Positions 10,267 through 18,085 of a stretch of 64,000 nt of DNA are shown piece after piece. The DNA is from Saccharicrinis sp963667815. Its GTDB lineage: Bacteria > Bacteroidota > Bacteroidia > Bacteroidales > Marinilabiliaceae. Within the stretch, counting starts at the first letter, position 1; each line of letters starts with the position of its first letter. The stretch is from assembly GCA_963667815.1 (NCBI GenBank), contig OY764021.1. The stretch is one strand, 5' to 3'. A model generated the notes under the pieces. That model was not told the origin of the DNA. It did no database searches and saw nothing but the letters and a program-made list of their open reading frames with translations. Both the position numbers and the translations under genes were made by a program.

Positions 10267-11472
10267 ATGAACAAACCCAATATTAGCATACAAGAATATA
10301 CCTACCAATTACCTCAAGAAAAAATAGCCAAATATCCATTACAAAATAGAGAAGACTCAAAGTTACTGATATACAAAAATAACACTATTGAAGAAAACCA
10401 TTTTCACAACATATACAAATACATTCCTTCTGATAGTTTAATTGTGTTTAATAACACAAAGGTAATTCAAGCACGCATTCAATTTCAAAAAGATACTGGG
10501 GCAAACATTGAGGTATTTTGCTTAGAACCTATTAATCCATCGGATTTAAATTTAGTTTTCCAAACAAAACAATCCTGTTCATGGAAATGCATTGTTGGAA
10601 ATTCTAAGAAGTGGAAAAATGGATCTTTATCTAAATCCATTTCAATTGACAATCGAACGATAACAATCACAATTGAAAGAGAAGAAGTTTTATACGATGC
10701 TCAAATAATAAATTTTTCCTGGGATAATTCAGATATTACTTTTGCCGAAATACTCGAGAACATTGGAAATATTCCCATCCCTCCTTATTTAAACAGAGAC
10801 ACTGAAGATATTGATTTATCGAGATATCAAACTATATACTCAAACCATAAAGGATCTGTTGCAGCTCCAACTGCCGGACTTCATTTTACAACTGAAGTAA
10901 TTGATAATTTAAGCAATAACAACATTGATGTTACTAATGTAACTTTACATGTTGGAGCAGGCACTTTTAAACCTGTAAAAACCGAAAAAATTGCGGATCA
11001 TGAAATGCATATAGAGCATTTTTTTGTTGAAGAAAAAACGATTGATTTACTATTAAAATTTGAAGATAACATTACAAGTACAGGTACTACTACAGTAAGA
11101 ACCCTTGAGAGTTTATACTGGCTAGGGGTAAAACAGTTAGAAAACATTAATGAATTCTACATATCACAGTGGGATCCTTACAATCTACCATCACATCACA
11201 GTACTAAAAATGCACTTTTAGCTCTTAAGGAATATCTTCAAACTAAAGGCACCTCTGTTTTACAAAGTAGCACAGGAATTATGATTGCCCCCGGATATAA
11301 ATTTAAAATAGTAAATAGACTAATTACTAATTTTCATCAACCCAACAGTACCTTATTATTATTGATAGCAGCATTTACTTCTGGAAATAATTGGAAAGAA
11401 ATATACAATTATGCTCTAAATAATAATTTTAGATTTTTAAGCTACGGAGATAGCTCTTTATTATTCAGATAA
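10267..11472 (+). CDS. queA: S-adenosylmethionine:tRNA ribosyltransferase-isomerase
   Basis: QueA transfers and isomerises the ribosyl group of SAM onto preQ1 at the wobble base of tRNAs with GUN anticodons, giving epoxyqueuosine. The 401-residue protein carries family landmarks: FNNTKVIQAR near residue 60, the strongly conserved SVAAPTAGLHFT near 200, LHVGAGTFKPV, and HxEH-type residues just after it (DHEMHIEHF). Enzymes from proteobacteria are about 350 residues. The ~400-residue form with insertions is common in Bacteroidota. The gene is monocistronic, divergent from the Smr gene and followed by a hairpin terminator. Confidence 0.95.
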   Translation: MNKPNISIQEYTYQLPQEKIAKYPLQNREDSKLLIYKNNTIEENHFHNIYKYIPSDSLIVFNNTKVIQARIQFQKDTGANIEVFCLEPINPSDLNLVFQTKQSCSWKCIVGNSKKWKNGSLSKSISIDNRTITITIEREEVLYDAQIINFSWDNSDITFAEILENIGNIPIPPYLNRDTEDIDLSRYQTIYSNHKGSVAAPTAGLHFTTEVIDNLSNNNIDVTNVTLHVGAGTFKPVKTEKIADHEMHIEHFFVEEKTIDLLLKFEDNITSTGTTTVRTLESLYWLGVKQLENINEFYISQWDPYNLPSHHSTKNALLALKEYLQTKGTSVLQSSTGIMIAPGYKFKIVNRLITNFHQPNSTLLLLIAAFTSGNNWKEIYNYALNNNFRFLSYGDSSLLFR

Positions 11473-11513
11473 AAAAACTAGGACCTACTTATAATTCTTT
11501 ATAGTAGGTCCTA
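11471..11513. terminator. Bidirectional terminator between queA and the ferredoxin gene
   Basis: A perfect 11-bp stem, TAGGACCTACT (11479-11489) with AGTAGGTCCTA (11503-11513), has an A7 run on its left that gives a T7 tract for the minus-strand gene. The right side is T/A-rich for queA. It sits between two convergent genes, overlapping the queA stop. Confidence 0.85.
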
Positions 11514-11518
11514 AATAT

Positions 11519-11713
11519 TTATTCTTTCTTTTTCTTAAGTTCTTCTTCTAAAATCTCTTCTAGATCTGCATAACAAGAACCACAAATCGTTGCTGCATTG
11601 GTTTCATCCTGAACTTCATCCATTGTTTTCAATCCTTTTTCATGAATCAATTTAACAAAATCGCCTTTTCGCAACAGCATATGTTTACATACAAAATCTC
11701 TATCTTCAAACAT
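11519..11713 (-). CDS. BFD-like [2Fe-2S] ferredoxin, Cys-x-His variant
   Basis: This 64-residue protein follows the bacterioferritin-associated ferredoxin/NifU-middle-domain pattern. A CxC-like pair sits near the N-terminus, then a helix with ...LIHEKGLKTMDEV, then CGSC. The spacing (C9, position 11, C44, C47) matches the canonical C4, C6, C38, C41 arrangement shifted by about five residues. However, position 11 is His (VCKHM) where Bfd has Cys. The protein could bind a 2Fe-2S cluster with mixed Cys3His ligation or bind another metal. The C-terminus is a charged Glu/Lys tail. There is no bacterioferritin gene next door. Confidence 0.75.
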   Translation of the reverse strand: MFEDRDFVCKHMLLRKGDFVKLIHEKGLKTMDEVQDETNAATICGSCYADLEEILEEELKKKKE

Positions 11714-12019
11714 AAGTTCTAAACTAAATTTATTTATTAATAACGTGAAAAAATAAGAATAATATTAAGAATTTAAAATTAAAACATTCTTACTTCTCCA
11801 TCTTCTCTCCTTTCCTAAAACCATAATTATATATAAAAGTTCACTCCGTTAAAAAGGATGAAACAAAAAGTTAAAGAAGAGTTAAAATTTAGAAATAAAG
11901 GGGAAACCCACCTCTTGATTAACATTATTTAACAATTGCTTTTACACCTCCGCATATTAAAAAACTAATTTTGGGATCCGCATATAAAGAATAAAGTATT
12001 AACAAGAAATATTAAACTC
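11714..12019. other. Divergent promoter region between the ferredoxin gene and the Bat operon
   Basis: This 306-bp region contains no ORF. The moxR side has a -7 match (TAATTTTG, 11966-11973). Nothing distinctive was found on the ferredoxin side. Confidence 0.5.
11966..11973 (+). promoter_or_regulatory. Candidate -7 box (TAATTTTG) for the moxR-bat operon
   Basis: This is an exact match to TAnnTTTG, 46 bp before the moxR ATG. The nearest upstream TTG (11936-11938) is 27 bp away, too far for a standard -33, so only the -7 half is supported. Confidence 0.45.
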
Positions 12020-13015
12020 ATGGAGCAATCTGTAGATATAAGAGAGTTGAATGAAAGAATAAAAAACGAAAGTTCTTTTGTTGACTTACTAACTATTGAA
12101 ATGAACAAAGTAATAGTTGGCCAAAAACATTTGGTTGAAGGATTACTAATTGGTTTATTAAGTGATGGTCACATTTTATTAGAAGGTGTTCCTGGTCTGG
12201 CTAAAACACTAGCTATTAACACCCTTGCGACTATTGTAGATGCAAATTTTAGTCGAATTCAGTTTACGCCGGATTTATTACCTGCTGACCTTTTAGGTAC
12301 TATGATTTACAGTCAAAAGAATGAGGAGTTTATTATTAAAAAGGGTCCTATATTTACAAATTTTGTATTAGCTGATGAGATTAACCGTGCCCCGGCAAAA
12401 GTACAGAGTGCTTTACTTGAAGCCATGCAAGAGCGTCAGGTAACCATTGGCGAAACTACATACAAATTGGAAGAACCATTTTTAGTAATGGCTACCCAAA
12501 ACCCAATTGAACAAGAAGGAACGTATCCACTACCTGAGGCCCAGGTTGACCGTTTTATGCTAAAAATTGTGATCGACTATCCTCAAAAAGAAGAAGAACA
12601 AATGATCATCCGTCATAATTTGGCTCAATCATTCCCTAAGGCATCTTCAATATTAAAACCTGACGACATCATTAGAGCCAGAAAGGTTGTTAAAGATGTA
12701 TATATGGATGAAAAGATTGAAAAATATATTGTTGACATCGTTTTTGCCACCAGATTTCCAGAAAAATACAATTTGGATAAATATAAAGAAATGATTTCTT
12801 ATGGATGTTCTCCTCGTGCAAGTATTAGTTTATCTATGGCTGCAAAAGCTTATGCATTTATCAAGCGAAGAGGATATGTAATTCCTGAGGACGTTAGAGC
12901 TGTTTGTCATGATGTATTACGACACAGAATTGGATTATCTTATGAGGCTGAAGCTAATAATGTAACTTCAATTGAAGTAATTAACGACATTTTAAACACA
13001 GTTGAAGTGCCTTAG
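12020..13015 (+). CDS. MoxR-family AAA+ ATPase, first gene of the Bat operon
   Basis: MoxR ATPases act as chaperone-like remodelers for von Willebrand A (VWA) proteins encoded beside them. The 331-residue protein has Walker A GVPGLAKT (56-63), Walker B FVLADEINR (115-123), the sensor region MATQNPIEQEGTYPLPEAQ with DRF after it, and a C-terminal helical lid. It starts an eight-gene run in one direction in which a DUF58 protein and two VWA proteins are its likely partners. The gap to the next gene is 63 bp with no terminator. Confidence 0.95.
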   Translation: MEQSVDIRELNERIKNESSFVDLLTIEMNKVIVGQKHLVEGLLIGLLSDGHILLEGVPGLAKTLAINTLATIVDANFSRIQFTPDLLPADLLGTMIYSQKNEEFIIKKGPIFTNFVLADEINRAPAKVQSALLEAMQERQVTIGETTYKLEEPFLVMATQNPIEQEGTYPLPEAQVDRFMLKIVIDYPQKEEEQMIIRHNLAQSFPKASSILKPDDIIRARKVVKDVYMDEKIEKYIVDIVFATRFPEKYNLDKYKEMISYGCSPRASISLSMAAKAYAFIKRRGYVIPEDVRAVCHDVLRHRIGLSYEAEANNVTSIEVINDILNTVEVP

Positions 13016-13078
13016 TCTTTTATTTAATTTCTCACAGGATTAACTTCCTTATCATTAATCAAATAAATAAAAGATTAA

Positions 13079-13945
13079 ATGGAAACATCGGATCTACTAA
13101 AAAAAGTCCGCCAGATTGAAATCAAAACACGCGGACTTTCAAGTAATATATTTGCAGGTGAATACCATTCTGCTTTTAAAGGCAGAGGTATGACATTTAG
13201 TGAAGTAAGAGAATATCAATATGGAGATGATATCAGAAATATTGATTGGAATGTTACGGCCAGGTTTAACCACCCCTACGTAAAGGTTTTTGAAGAGGAA
13301 AGAGAATTAACAGTCATGTTATTAATAGATGTATCTGGCTCTAGAGAATTTGGTACATCTTTTAAATATAAAAAGAATGTAATTACTGAGATTGCAGCAG
13401 TTTTGGCTTTTTCTGCTATCCAAAACAATGATAAAATTGGAGTTATCTTTTTTTCAGACAAGATTGAAAAGTTTATTTCTCCTCAAAAAGGACGTAAACA
13501 CATTCTCCACATCATTCGTCAACTTATTTCATTTACACCTGAAAACAGAACTACAAACATCGGCGAAGCATTAAGGTATTTGACCAATGCAATTAAAAAA
13601 CGATGCACAACATTCATCATCTCAGATTTTATGGATGATGAATTTGAAAATCCATTAAAAATAGCCAATCAAAAGCACGATGTTGTAGCACTTAAAGTTT
13701 ATGATGAAAGAGAAACTGAAATGCCCTCTGTAGGATTAATTAAACTTAAAGATGCTGAAAGTGGAACCTATTCATGGATCGATACATCGAATAAAAAGGT
13801 ACGAGATGCTTTTAAAATGCATTGGATAGAGAACAATGAAAAAACGCAAACAATTTTCAGAAAGTGCGGCATTGATAATGCTGCAATTCGAACTGATGAA
13901 GATTATGTAAAAGCGCTCATGTATTTATTTAAAAAACGAATATAA
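13079..13945 (+). CDS. DUF58 domain protein (VWA-like) of the Bat operon
   Basis: This 288-residue cytoplasmic protein has the DUF58 signature (REYQYGDDIRNIDWNVTAR, ~44-62, and VKVFEEERELTVMLLIDVSGS). The DxSxS metal-ion site is D84, S86 and S88. DUF58 proteins regularly pair with MoxR ATPases, but their biochemical function is unresolved. The stop codon overlaps the next start as TAATG, so the next gene is translationally coupled. Confidence 0.93.
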   Translation: METSDLLKKVRQIEIKTRGLSSNIFAGEYHSAFKGRGMTFSEVREYQYGDDIRNIDWNVTARFNHPYVKVFEEERELTVMLLIDVSGSREFGTSFKYKKNVITEIAAVLAFSAIQNNDKIGVIFFSDKIEKFISPQKGRKHILHIIRQLISFTPENRTTNIGEALRYLTNAIKKRCTTFIISDFMDDEFENPLKIANQKHDVVALKVYDERETEMPSVGLIKLKDAESGTYSWIDTSNKKVRDAFKMHWIENNEKTQTIFRKCGIDNAAIRTDEDYVKALMYLFKKRI

Positions 13946-14988
13946 TGAACTCAATAGCAATTGAATTCGATAAATACCATAAATCAAGCATAAAATTCTT
14001 GCTGGTTTTATTTTGTTGCATTCTTGTATCTGGTATAAATACATATGCACAAAATGTAAGTGCTTCAGCAACTTTAGACTCTACTACAATTTTAATTGGA
14101 GGTCAGATTGACTTACGAATTGAAGTTAGTCAACCAAAAGATCTGAAAATCAACTTCCCTGTATTTAATGATACAATTACAAAAAATATTGAAATTGTAG
14201 AAAAAGGAGGTATTGACAGTTTGAAAATGGATAATGACAGAATTGTATTATCCCAATTATACCGCATAACATCCTTTGATAGTGGTTTACATTATATTCC
14301 TCCTATTAAATTTGAGGTTTTTGATGGTGAACTAAAGAAGATTGTTGATACAGATCCTTTAAGTTTAAGAGTCGTAAATCCATTTCAGGAATTAGACCCT
14401 GAAAAAGGTATGTTTGATATCAAAGGAGTTCAAGATACTCCATTTAAATTATCTGAGATTCTTGAATATATCTATTGGGTACTCGGAGTATTAATTGTAC
14501 TTGGATTAAGCATTTGGGGTTATTTATATTACAGAAAAAAACATCAAGGGGAAAATAACGTTAAAATTAAGGTAAAACCGGATGAACCTGCGCATGTTAT
14601 TGCAATCAGAGAACTTGATAAAGTAAAAGAAGCTAAACTTTGGGAAAACAATAAGGTTAAAGAGTTTTATACTTCTGTGTCAAACATATTACGTGAGTAC
14701 ATTGAAAATAGATATGATATCCCTGCTCTCGAACAAACTTCTCTTGAAATTTTATCTGACATTAAAAAATCTGTAAAAATTGATAAAGAGATATTTGACC
14801 AACTAAATCAAGTACTTGAACTTTCCGATCTGGTTAAATTTGCAAAGTTTGAACCGTTGCCTGATGAACATGCACTAAGTTTAATGAATGCTTATTTCTT
14901 TATTGAAAAAACCAAAGAAAACATCATTAAAACTTTAGAGGAAGAAAAAGATATAATGTTGGACAGCCAAAATAAATCCAACGAGTAA
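13945..14988 (+). CDS. BatD-like membrane protein, third gene of the Bat operon
   Basis: This 347-residue protein has an N-terminal hydrophobic signal (ending near NTYAQ), a periplasmic beta-rich domain (~35-165), one membrane span (~173-195, ending WGYLYYRKK) and a cytoplasmic helical domain. The cytoplasmic part (LREYIENRYDIPALEQTS, then LSDLVKFAKFEPLP) closely parallels the C-terminal domain of BatD four genes downstream (LYTYLSDKLFLPVSELSKE, then LDTCEFARFSP). The two look like long and short versions of one architecture: an exported domain linked to a cytoplasmic helical module. Function is unknown. Confidence 0.85.
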   Translation: MNSIAIEFDKYHKSSIKFLLVLFCCILVSGINTYAQNVSASATLDSTTILIGGQIDLRIEVSQPKDLKINFPVFNDTITKNIEIVEKGGIDSLKMDNDRIVLSQLYRITSFDSGLHYIPPIKFEVFDGELKKIVDTDPLSLRVVNPFQELDPEKGMFDIKGVQDTPFKLSEILEYIYWVLGVLIVLGLSIWGYLYYRKKHQGENNVKIKVKPDEPAHVIAIRELDKVKEAKLWENNKVKEFYTSVSNILREYIENRYDIPALEQTSLEILSDIKKSVKIDKEIFDQLNQVLELSDLVKFAKFEPLPDEHALSLMNAYFFIEKTKENIIKTLEEEKDIMLDSQNKSNE

Positions 14989-15023
14989 AAACCTGCATTT
15001 AATATGCATAATGAGTTTTAAAA

Positions 15024-16016
15024 ATGAGTAGCATAACCTTTTTACATCCAAATTTCTTTTATTTATTATTGGGACTAATTCCAATGATTGGTTGGTATAT
15101 TTGGAAACAAAAAAGCGCTCAAGCTTCTTTACAAATATCTTCACTAAAAGGATTTGAAAAAGCACCTGTTTCGTGGAAAGTATATTTCAGACATGTTCCG
15201 TTTGCTTTTCGTTCAATTGCAATTGTATTTTTAATCATCGTATTGGCCAGACCACAATCATCAAATAGTTCAAGAGATGTTGTTACTGAAGGTATTGATA
15301 TTGTTATGACCTTAGATATCTCTTCGAGTATGGAGGCTTTGGACTTTAAGCCTAATAGACTGGAAGCTGCAAAAGATGTTGCAACAGAATTTATGTCGTC
15401 AAGACCAAACGATAAAATTGGATTAGTGATATTTGCTGGAGAAAGCTTTACGCAATGCCCTTTGACAACAGACAAAGCTGTTTTGGTTAATTTAACACAT
15501 GATATTAAAACCCGAATGGTTGAAGATGGAACTGCTATTGGTCTGGGACTTGCAACTGCTGTTAACAGAATTAAAGACAGTAAAGCAAAATCAAAAGTTA
15601 TTATTCTATTAACTGATGGAGTTAATAACCGTGGAGAAGTTGCACCATTAACCGCTGCCGAAATTGCTAAAACATTTGGCATCAGGGTTTATACTATTGG
15701 TGTTGGTTCTGAGGGAAAAGCTCAGATTCCTGTACAAACTCCTTATGGAACAAGATATGTAGAGGAAGAAGTTAAGATCGATGAGCCAATGATGAAAGAA
15801 ATTGCAGAGACGACAGGCGGACAATACTTTAGAGCTACTAATAAAACTAGCTTAAAGAAAATTTATGAAGAGATTGACCAAATGGAAAAAACAAAAATTG
15901 AGGTTAAAGAATATACAAAACGTTCTGAAGAGTACTTAATTTTTGCTATTCTGGCAGCTCTTTTCATTGTATTGGAAGTTTTTATTAAGTCAACCATACT
16001 TAGAAATCTTCCTTAA
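15024..16016 (+). CDS. batA: BatA, VWA-domain membrane protein
   Basis: This 330-residue protein has the N-terminal membrane hairpin typical of BatA/BatB (FLHPNFFYLLLGLIPMIGWYIW at ~6-27, then RSIAIVFLIIVLARP at ~63-77), a VWA domain and a C-terminal span (~305-325). The metal-ion site is D98, S100 and S102 in MTLDISSSMEA, with the downstream Thr in DGTAIGLGLATAV and the Asp in LLTDGVNNRGE. Bat proteins were first described as an aerotolerance operon in Bacteroides fragilis. The molecular role in the envelope is not settled. It follows the BatD-like gene by 35 bp. Confidence 0.93.
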   Translation: MSSITFLHPNFFYLLLGLIPMIGWYIWKQKSAQASLQISSLKGFEKAPVSWKVYFRHVPFAFRSIAIVFLIIVLARPQSSNSSRDVVTEGIDIVMTLDISSSMEALDFKPNRLEAAKDVATEFMSSRPNDKIGLVIFAGESFTQCPLTTDKAVLVNLTHDIKTRMVEDGTAIGLGLATAVNRIKDSKAKSKVIILLTDGVNNRGEVAPLTAAEIAKTFGIRVYTIGVGSEGKAQIPVQTPYGTRYVEEEVKIDEPMMKEIAETTGGQYFRATNKTSLKKIYEEIDQMEKTKIEVKEYTKRSEEYLIFAILAALFIVLEVFIKSTILRNLP

Positions 16017-16041
16017 ATATTACCCATTTAGATTTGAAAAT

Positions 16042-17088
16042 ATGTTTAGATTTGAAAATCCTGAATATCTATATCTTTTAATAATAGTACCTGTATTAGC
16101 GTTCCTAAGTTTAATTATAGGAAAAAGACGAAAAAGGGCACTTGAGCATTTTGGTAATCCTGAATTGTTGGAATCATTAATGCCCAGCGCCTCAAGTACA
16201 CGACCGATTATTAAATTTTATATTATGTTATTGGTTATTATTTGTTTAATAATAACTATGGCAGGACCACAATTTGGTTCAAAACTTGAAACAGTAAAAA
16301 GAAAAGGTATCGAAATTATGATTGCCCTTGATGTTTCAAACAGTATGAATGCTCAAGATATTCAACCGAGTAGACTAGATCGAGCAAAACGAGCGATATA
16401 CCAATTAGTGGATAAACTTCAGAATGATAAAGTTGGTTTAATTGTATTTGCCGGACAGGCATACACTCAATTACCTATTACTACGGATTATCCTTCAGCT
16501 AAAATGTTTATTTCCACAATAAACACAGGAATTATTCCAACTCAAGGCACCGCTATCGGATCTGCTATTGAAAAAGGTATCAGATCATTCAGTGCTCAGG
16601 AAGAGGTAAACAGAGCCATTATTGTTATTACTGATGGAGAAAACCACGAAGATGACGCTATCGCTGCAGCCAAAGCTGCTGTTGAAAAGGGAATAAAAGT
16701 ATATACTGTGGGTATGGGCTTACCTAAAGGTGCGCCTATCCCTGTAGGTGACGGCAAGAAAAACAATTTCATGAAGGATCGTGAAGGCAATGTTGTAATC
16801 TCAAAATTAAATGAAGATATGCTTATTGACATTGCAAAAAATGGTGACGGTGAGTTTATATCTGCCAATAACATTAGAAAAGGGATTAATGATTTAGTTG
16901 ATCATCTATCGAAGCTTGAAAAAACAGAAATGGATGCAAAAATTTATACAGATTACGATCACCAGTTTCAATACATAGCCCTATTAGCTCTATTATTTCT
17001 AATTATTGATTTTTTAATTTTAGAAAGAAAGAATAAGTATTTGAAAAACATTAATCTTTTTGAGGAAAATAAGGAGGACGCAAAATGA
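16042..17088 (+). CDS. batB: BatB, VWA-domain membrane protein
   Basis: I chose the ATG at 16042 (MFRFENPEYLYLLIIVP) because it reproduces the conserved N-terminus of the family and leaves a 25-bp gap after batA. The frame is open back to 15943 but that stretch overlaps batA. The resulting 348-residue protein has the BatA architecture: N-terminal spans at ~9-27 and ~58-75, VWA with D97, S99 and S101 (ALDVSNSMNAQD), a TDGENHEDD loop, and a C-terminal span (~310-330). It overlaps the batC start by 4 bp (ATGA). BatA and BatB are neighbouring paralogues and may form a heteromeric complex. Confidence 0.93.
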   Translation: MFRFENPEYLYLLIIVPVLAFLSLIIGKRRKRALEHFGNPELLESLMPSASSTRPIIKFYIMLLVIICLIITMAGPQFGSKLETVKRKGIEIMIALDVSNSMNAQDIQPSRLDRAKRAIYQLVDKLQNDKVGLIVFAGQAYTQLPITTDYPSAKMFISTINTGIIPTQGTAIGSAIEKGIRSFSAQEEVNRAIIVITDGENHEDDAIAAAKAAVEKGIKVYTVGMGLPKGAPIPVGDGKKNNFMKDREGNVVISKLNEDMLIDIAKNGDGEFISANNIRKGINDLVDHLSKLEKTEMDAKIYTDYDHQFQYIALLALLFLIIDFLILERKNKYLKNINLFEENKEDAK

Positions 17089-18020
17089 GATTATTAATAT
17101 CAGCATTAGTGTTATTTATAGGCGTTTCTGTTGCTTCCGCACAAAAGGAACGTAAATTTATACGTAATGGAAATAAAGAATTTTCTAATGAAAAATATAT
17201 TGAATCGGAAATTGAATATAAAAAAGCATTAGATAATCTAGGCGAAGGAAAATCTTCATTTGAAGCAGAGTTTAACTTAGGTGATTCATACTTTAAACAG
17301 GAAAAATACGAAGAGGCACTAAATCAATTTAAAAGTATCAACCAAGAGGATTTAACTAAGGATCAAAAGGCAATGATCAACCACAATCTGGGAAATACTT
17401 ATTTGGCAAAAAAAGATATTGATAATGCGATTAAATCATATAAAACAGCTTTAAAGAATAACCCATTGGACGATGAAACCAGGTACAATTTAATCGCTGC
17501 TTTAAAAATGAAACAACAGCAAGAACAAGAAAAACAAAATCAGGATCAAAATAAAGACCAGAATAAGGATCAGCAAAATCAGGACCAGCAAAACAAAGAT
17601 CAACAGAATCAACAGAACCAACAAAATCAAGATTCTGATGGCGATGGAATTCCTGATGAAAAAGAGCAACAAGATCAACAAGGTAATCCGAGTCCAAACG
17701 AAGATACAGATAAGGATGGAATACCTGATTACAAGGACAAAGACTCGGATAACGATGGTAAATCAGATAAAGAAGAAGCCGGAGAAAATCCAAATGAGCC
17801 TAAAGACACTGACGGAGATGGTACTCCAGACTATAGAGATACAGACTCTAACAATGATGGTACACCAGATAGTCAGGACAGTAAACCGCAGAACGACAAT
17901 ATTTCAAAAGAAGATGCCCAACGCATTTTAAATGCTTTAAATCAGGACGAAAAAGAATTGCAAGAAAAAATGCAAAAAGTAAAAGGTAGTCCAGCAGGAA
18001 ACATTGAAAAGAACTGGTAA
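17085..18020 (+). CDS. batC: BatC, TPR protein with Gln-rich and calcium-binding-type repeats
   Basis: This 311-residue exported protein has a signal peptide (~1-19, ending SVASAQ), TPR helices (~22-140), a Gln/Asn/Asp-rich stretch (~143-183), four or so thrombospondin type 3-like repeats (~185-270: DGDGIPD, DKDGIPD, DGDGTPD, NNDGTPD) and a helical C-terminus. The DxDxDGxxD pattern is the usual Ca2+-binding loop. TPRs in BatC suggest a scaffolding role for BatA and BatB. The long acidic tail is at the elaborate end for BatC proteins. Confidence 0.9.
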   Translation: MRLLISALVLFIGVSVASAQKERKFIRNGNKEFSNEKYIESEIEYKKALDNLGEGKSSFEAEFNLGDSYFKQEKYEEALNQFKSINQEDLTKDQKAMINHNLGNTYLAKKDIDNAIKSYKTALKNNPLDDETRYNLIAALKMKQQQEQEKQNQDQNKDQNKDQQNQDQQNKDQQNQQNQQNQDSDGDGIPDEKEQQDQQGNPSPNEDTDKDGIPDYKDKDSDNDGKSDKEEAGENPNEPKDTDGDGTPDYRDTDSNNDGTPDSQDSKPQNDNISKEDAQRILNALNQDEKELQEKMQKVKGSPAGNIEKNW

Positions 18021-18040
18021 ATAATAGAAATTATTTGTAT

Positions 18041-18048
18041 TACTTTTG
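18041..18048 (+). promoter_or_regulatory. Candidate internal -7 box (TACTTTTG) before batD
   Basis: An exact TAnnTTTG match lies in the 65-bp gap between batC and batD, 38 bp before the batD ATG. No -33 element is seen. If real, it would let batD and batE be transcribed apart from the upstream genes. Confidence 0.35.
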
Positions 18049-18085
18049 TGGCTTTATTATAATTAATCATCGAAATTATTGAAAA

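Noticed and set aside
15943..16041. Upstream extension of batB overlapping batA
   Set aside because: The extra 33 residues lie entirely in the batA 3' end and do not match the conserved BatB N-terminus, which starts at 16042.
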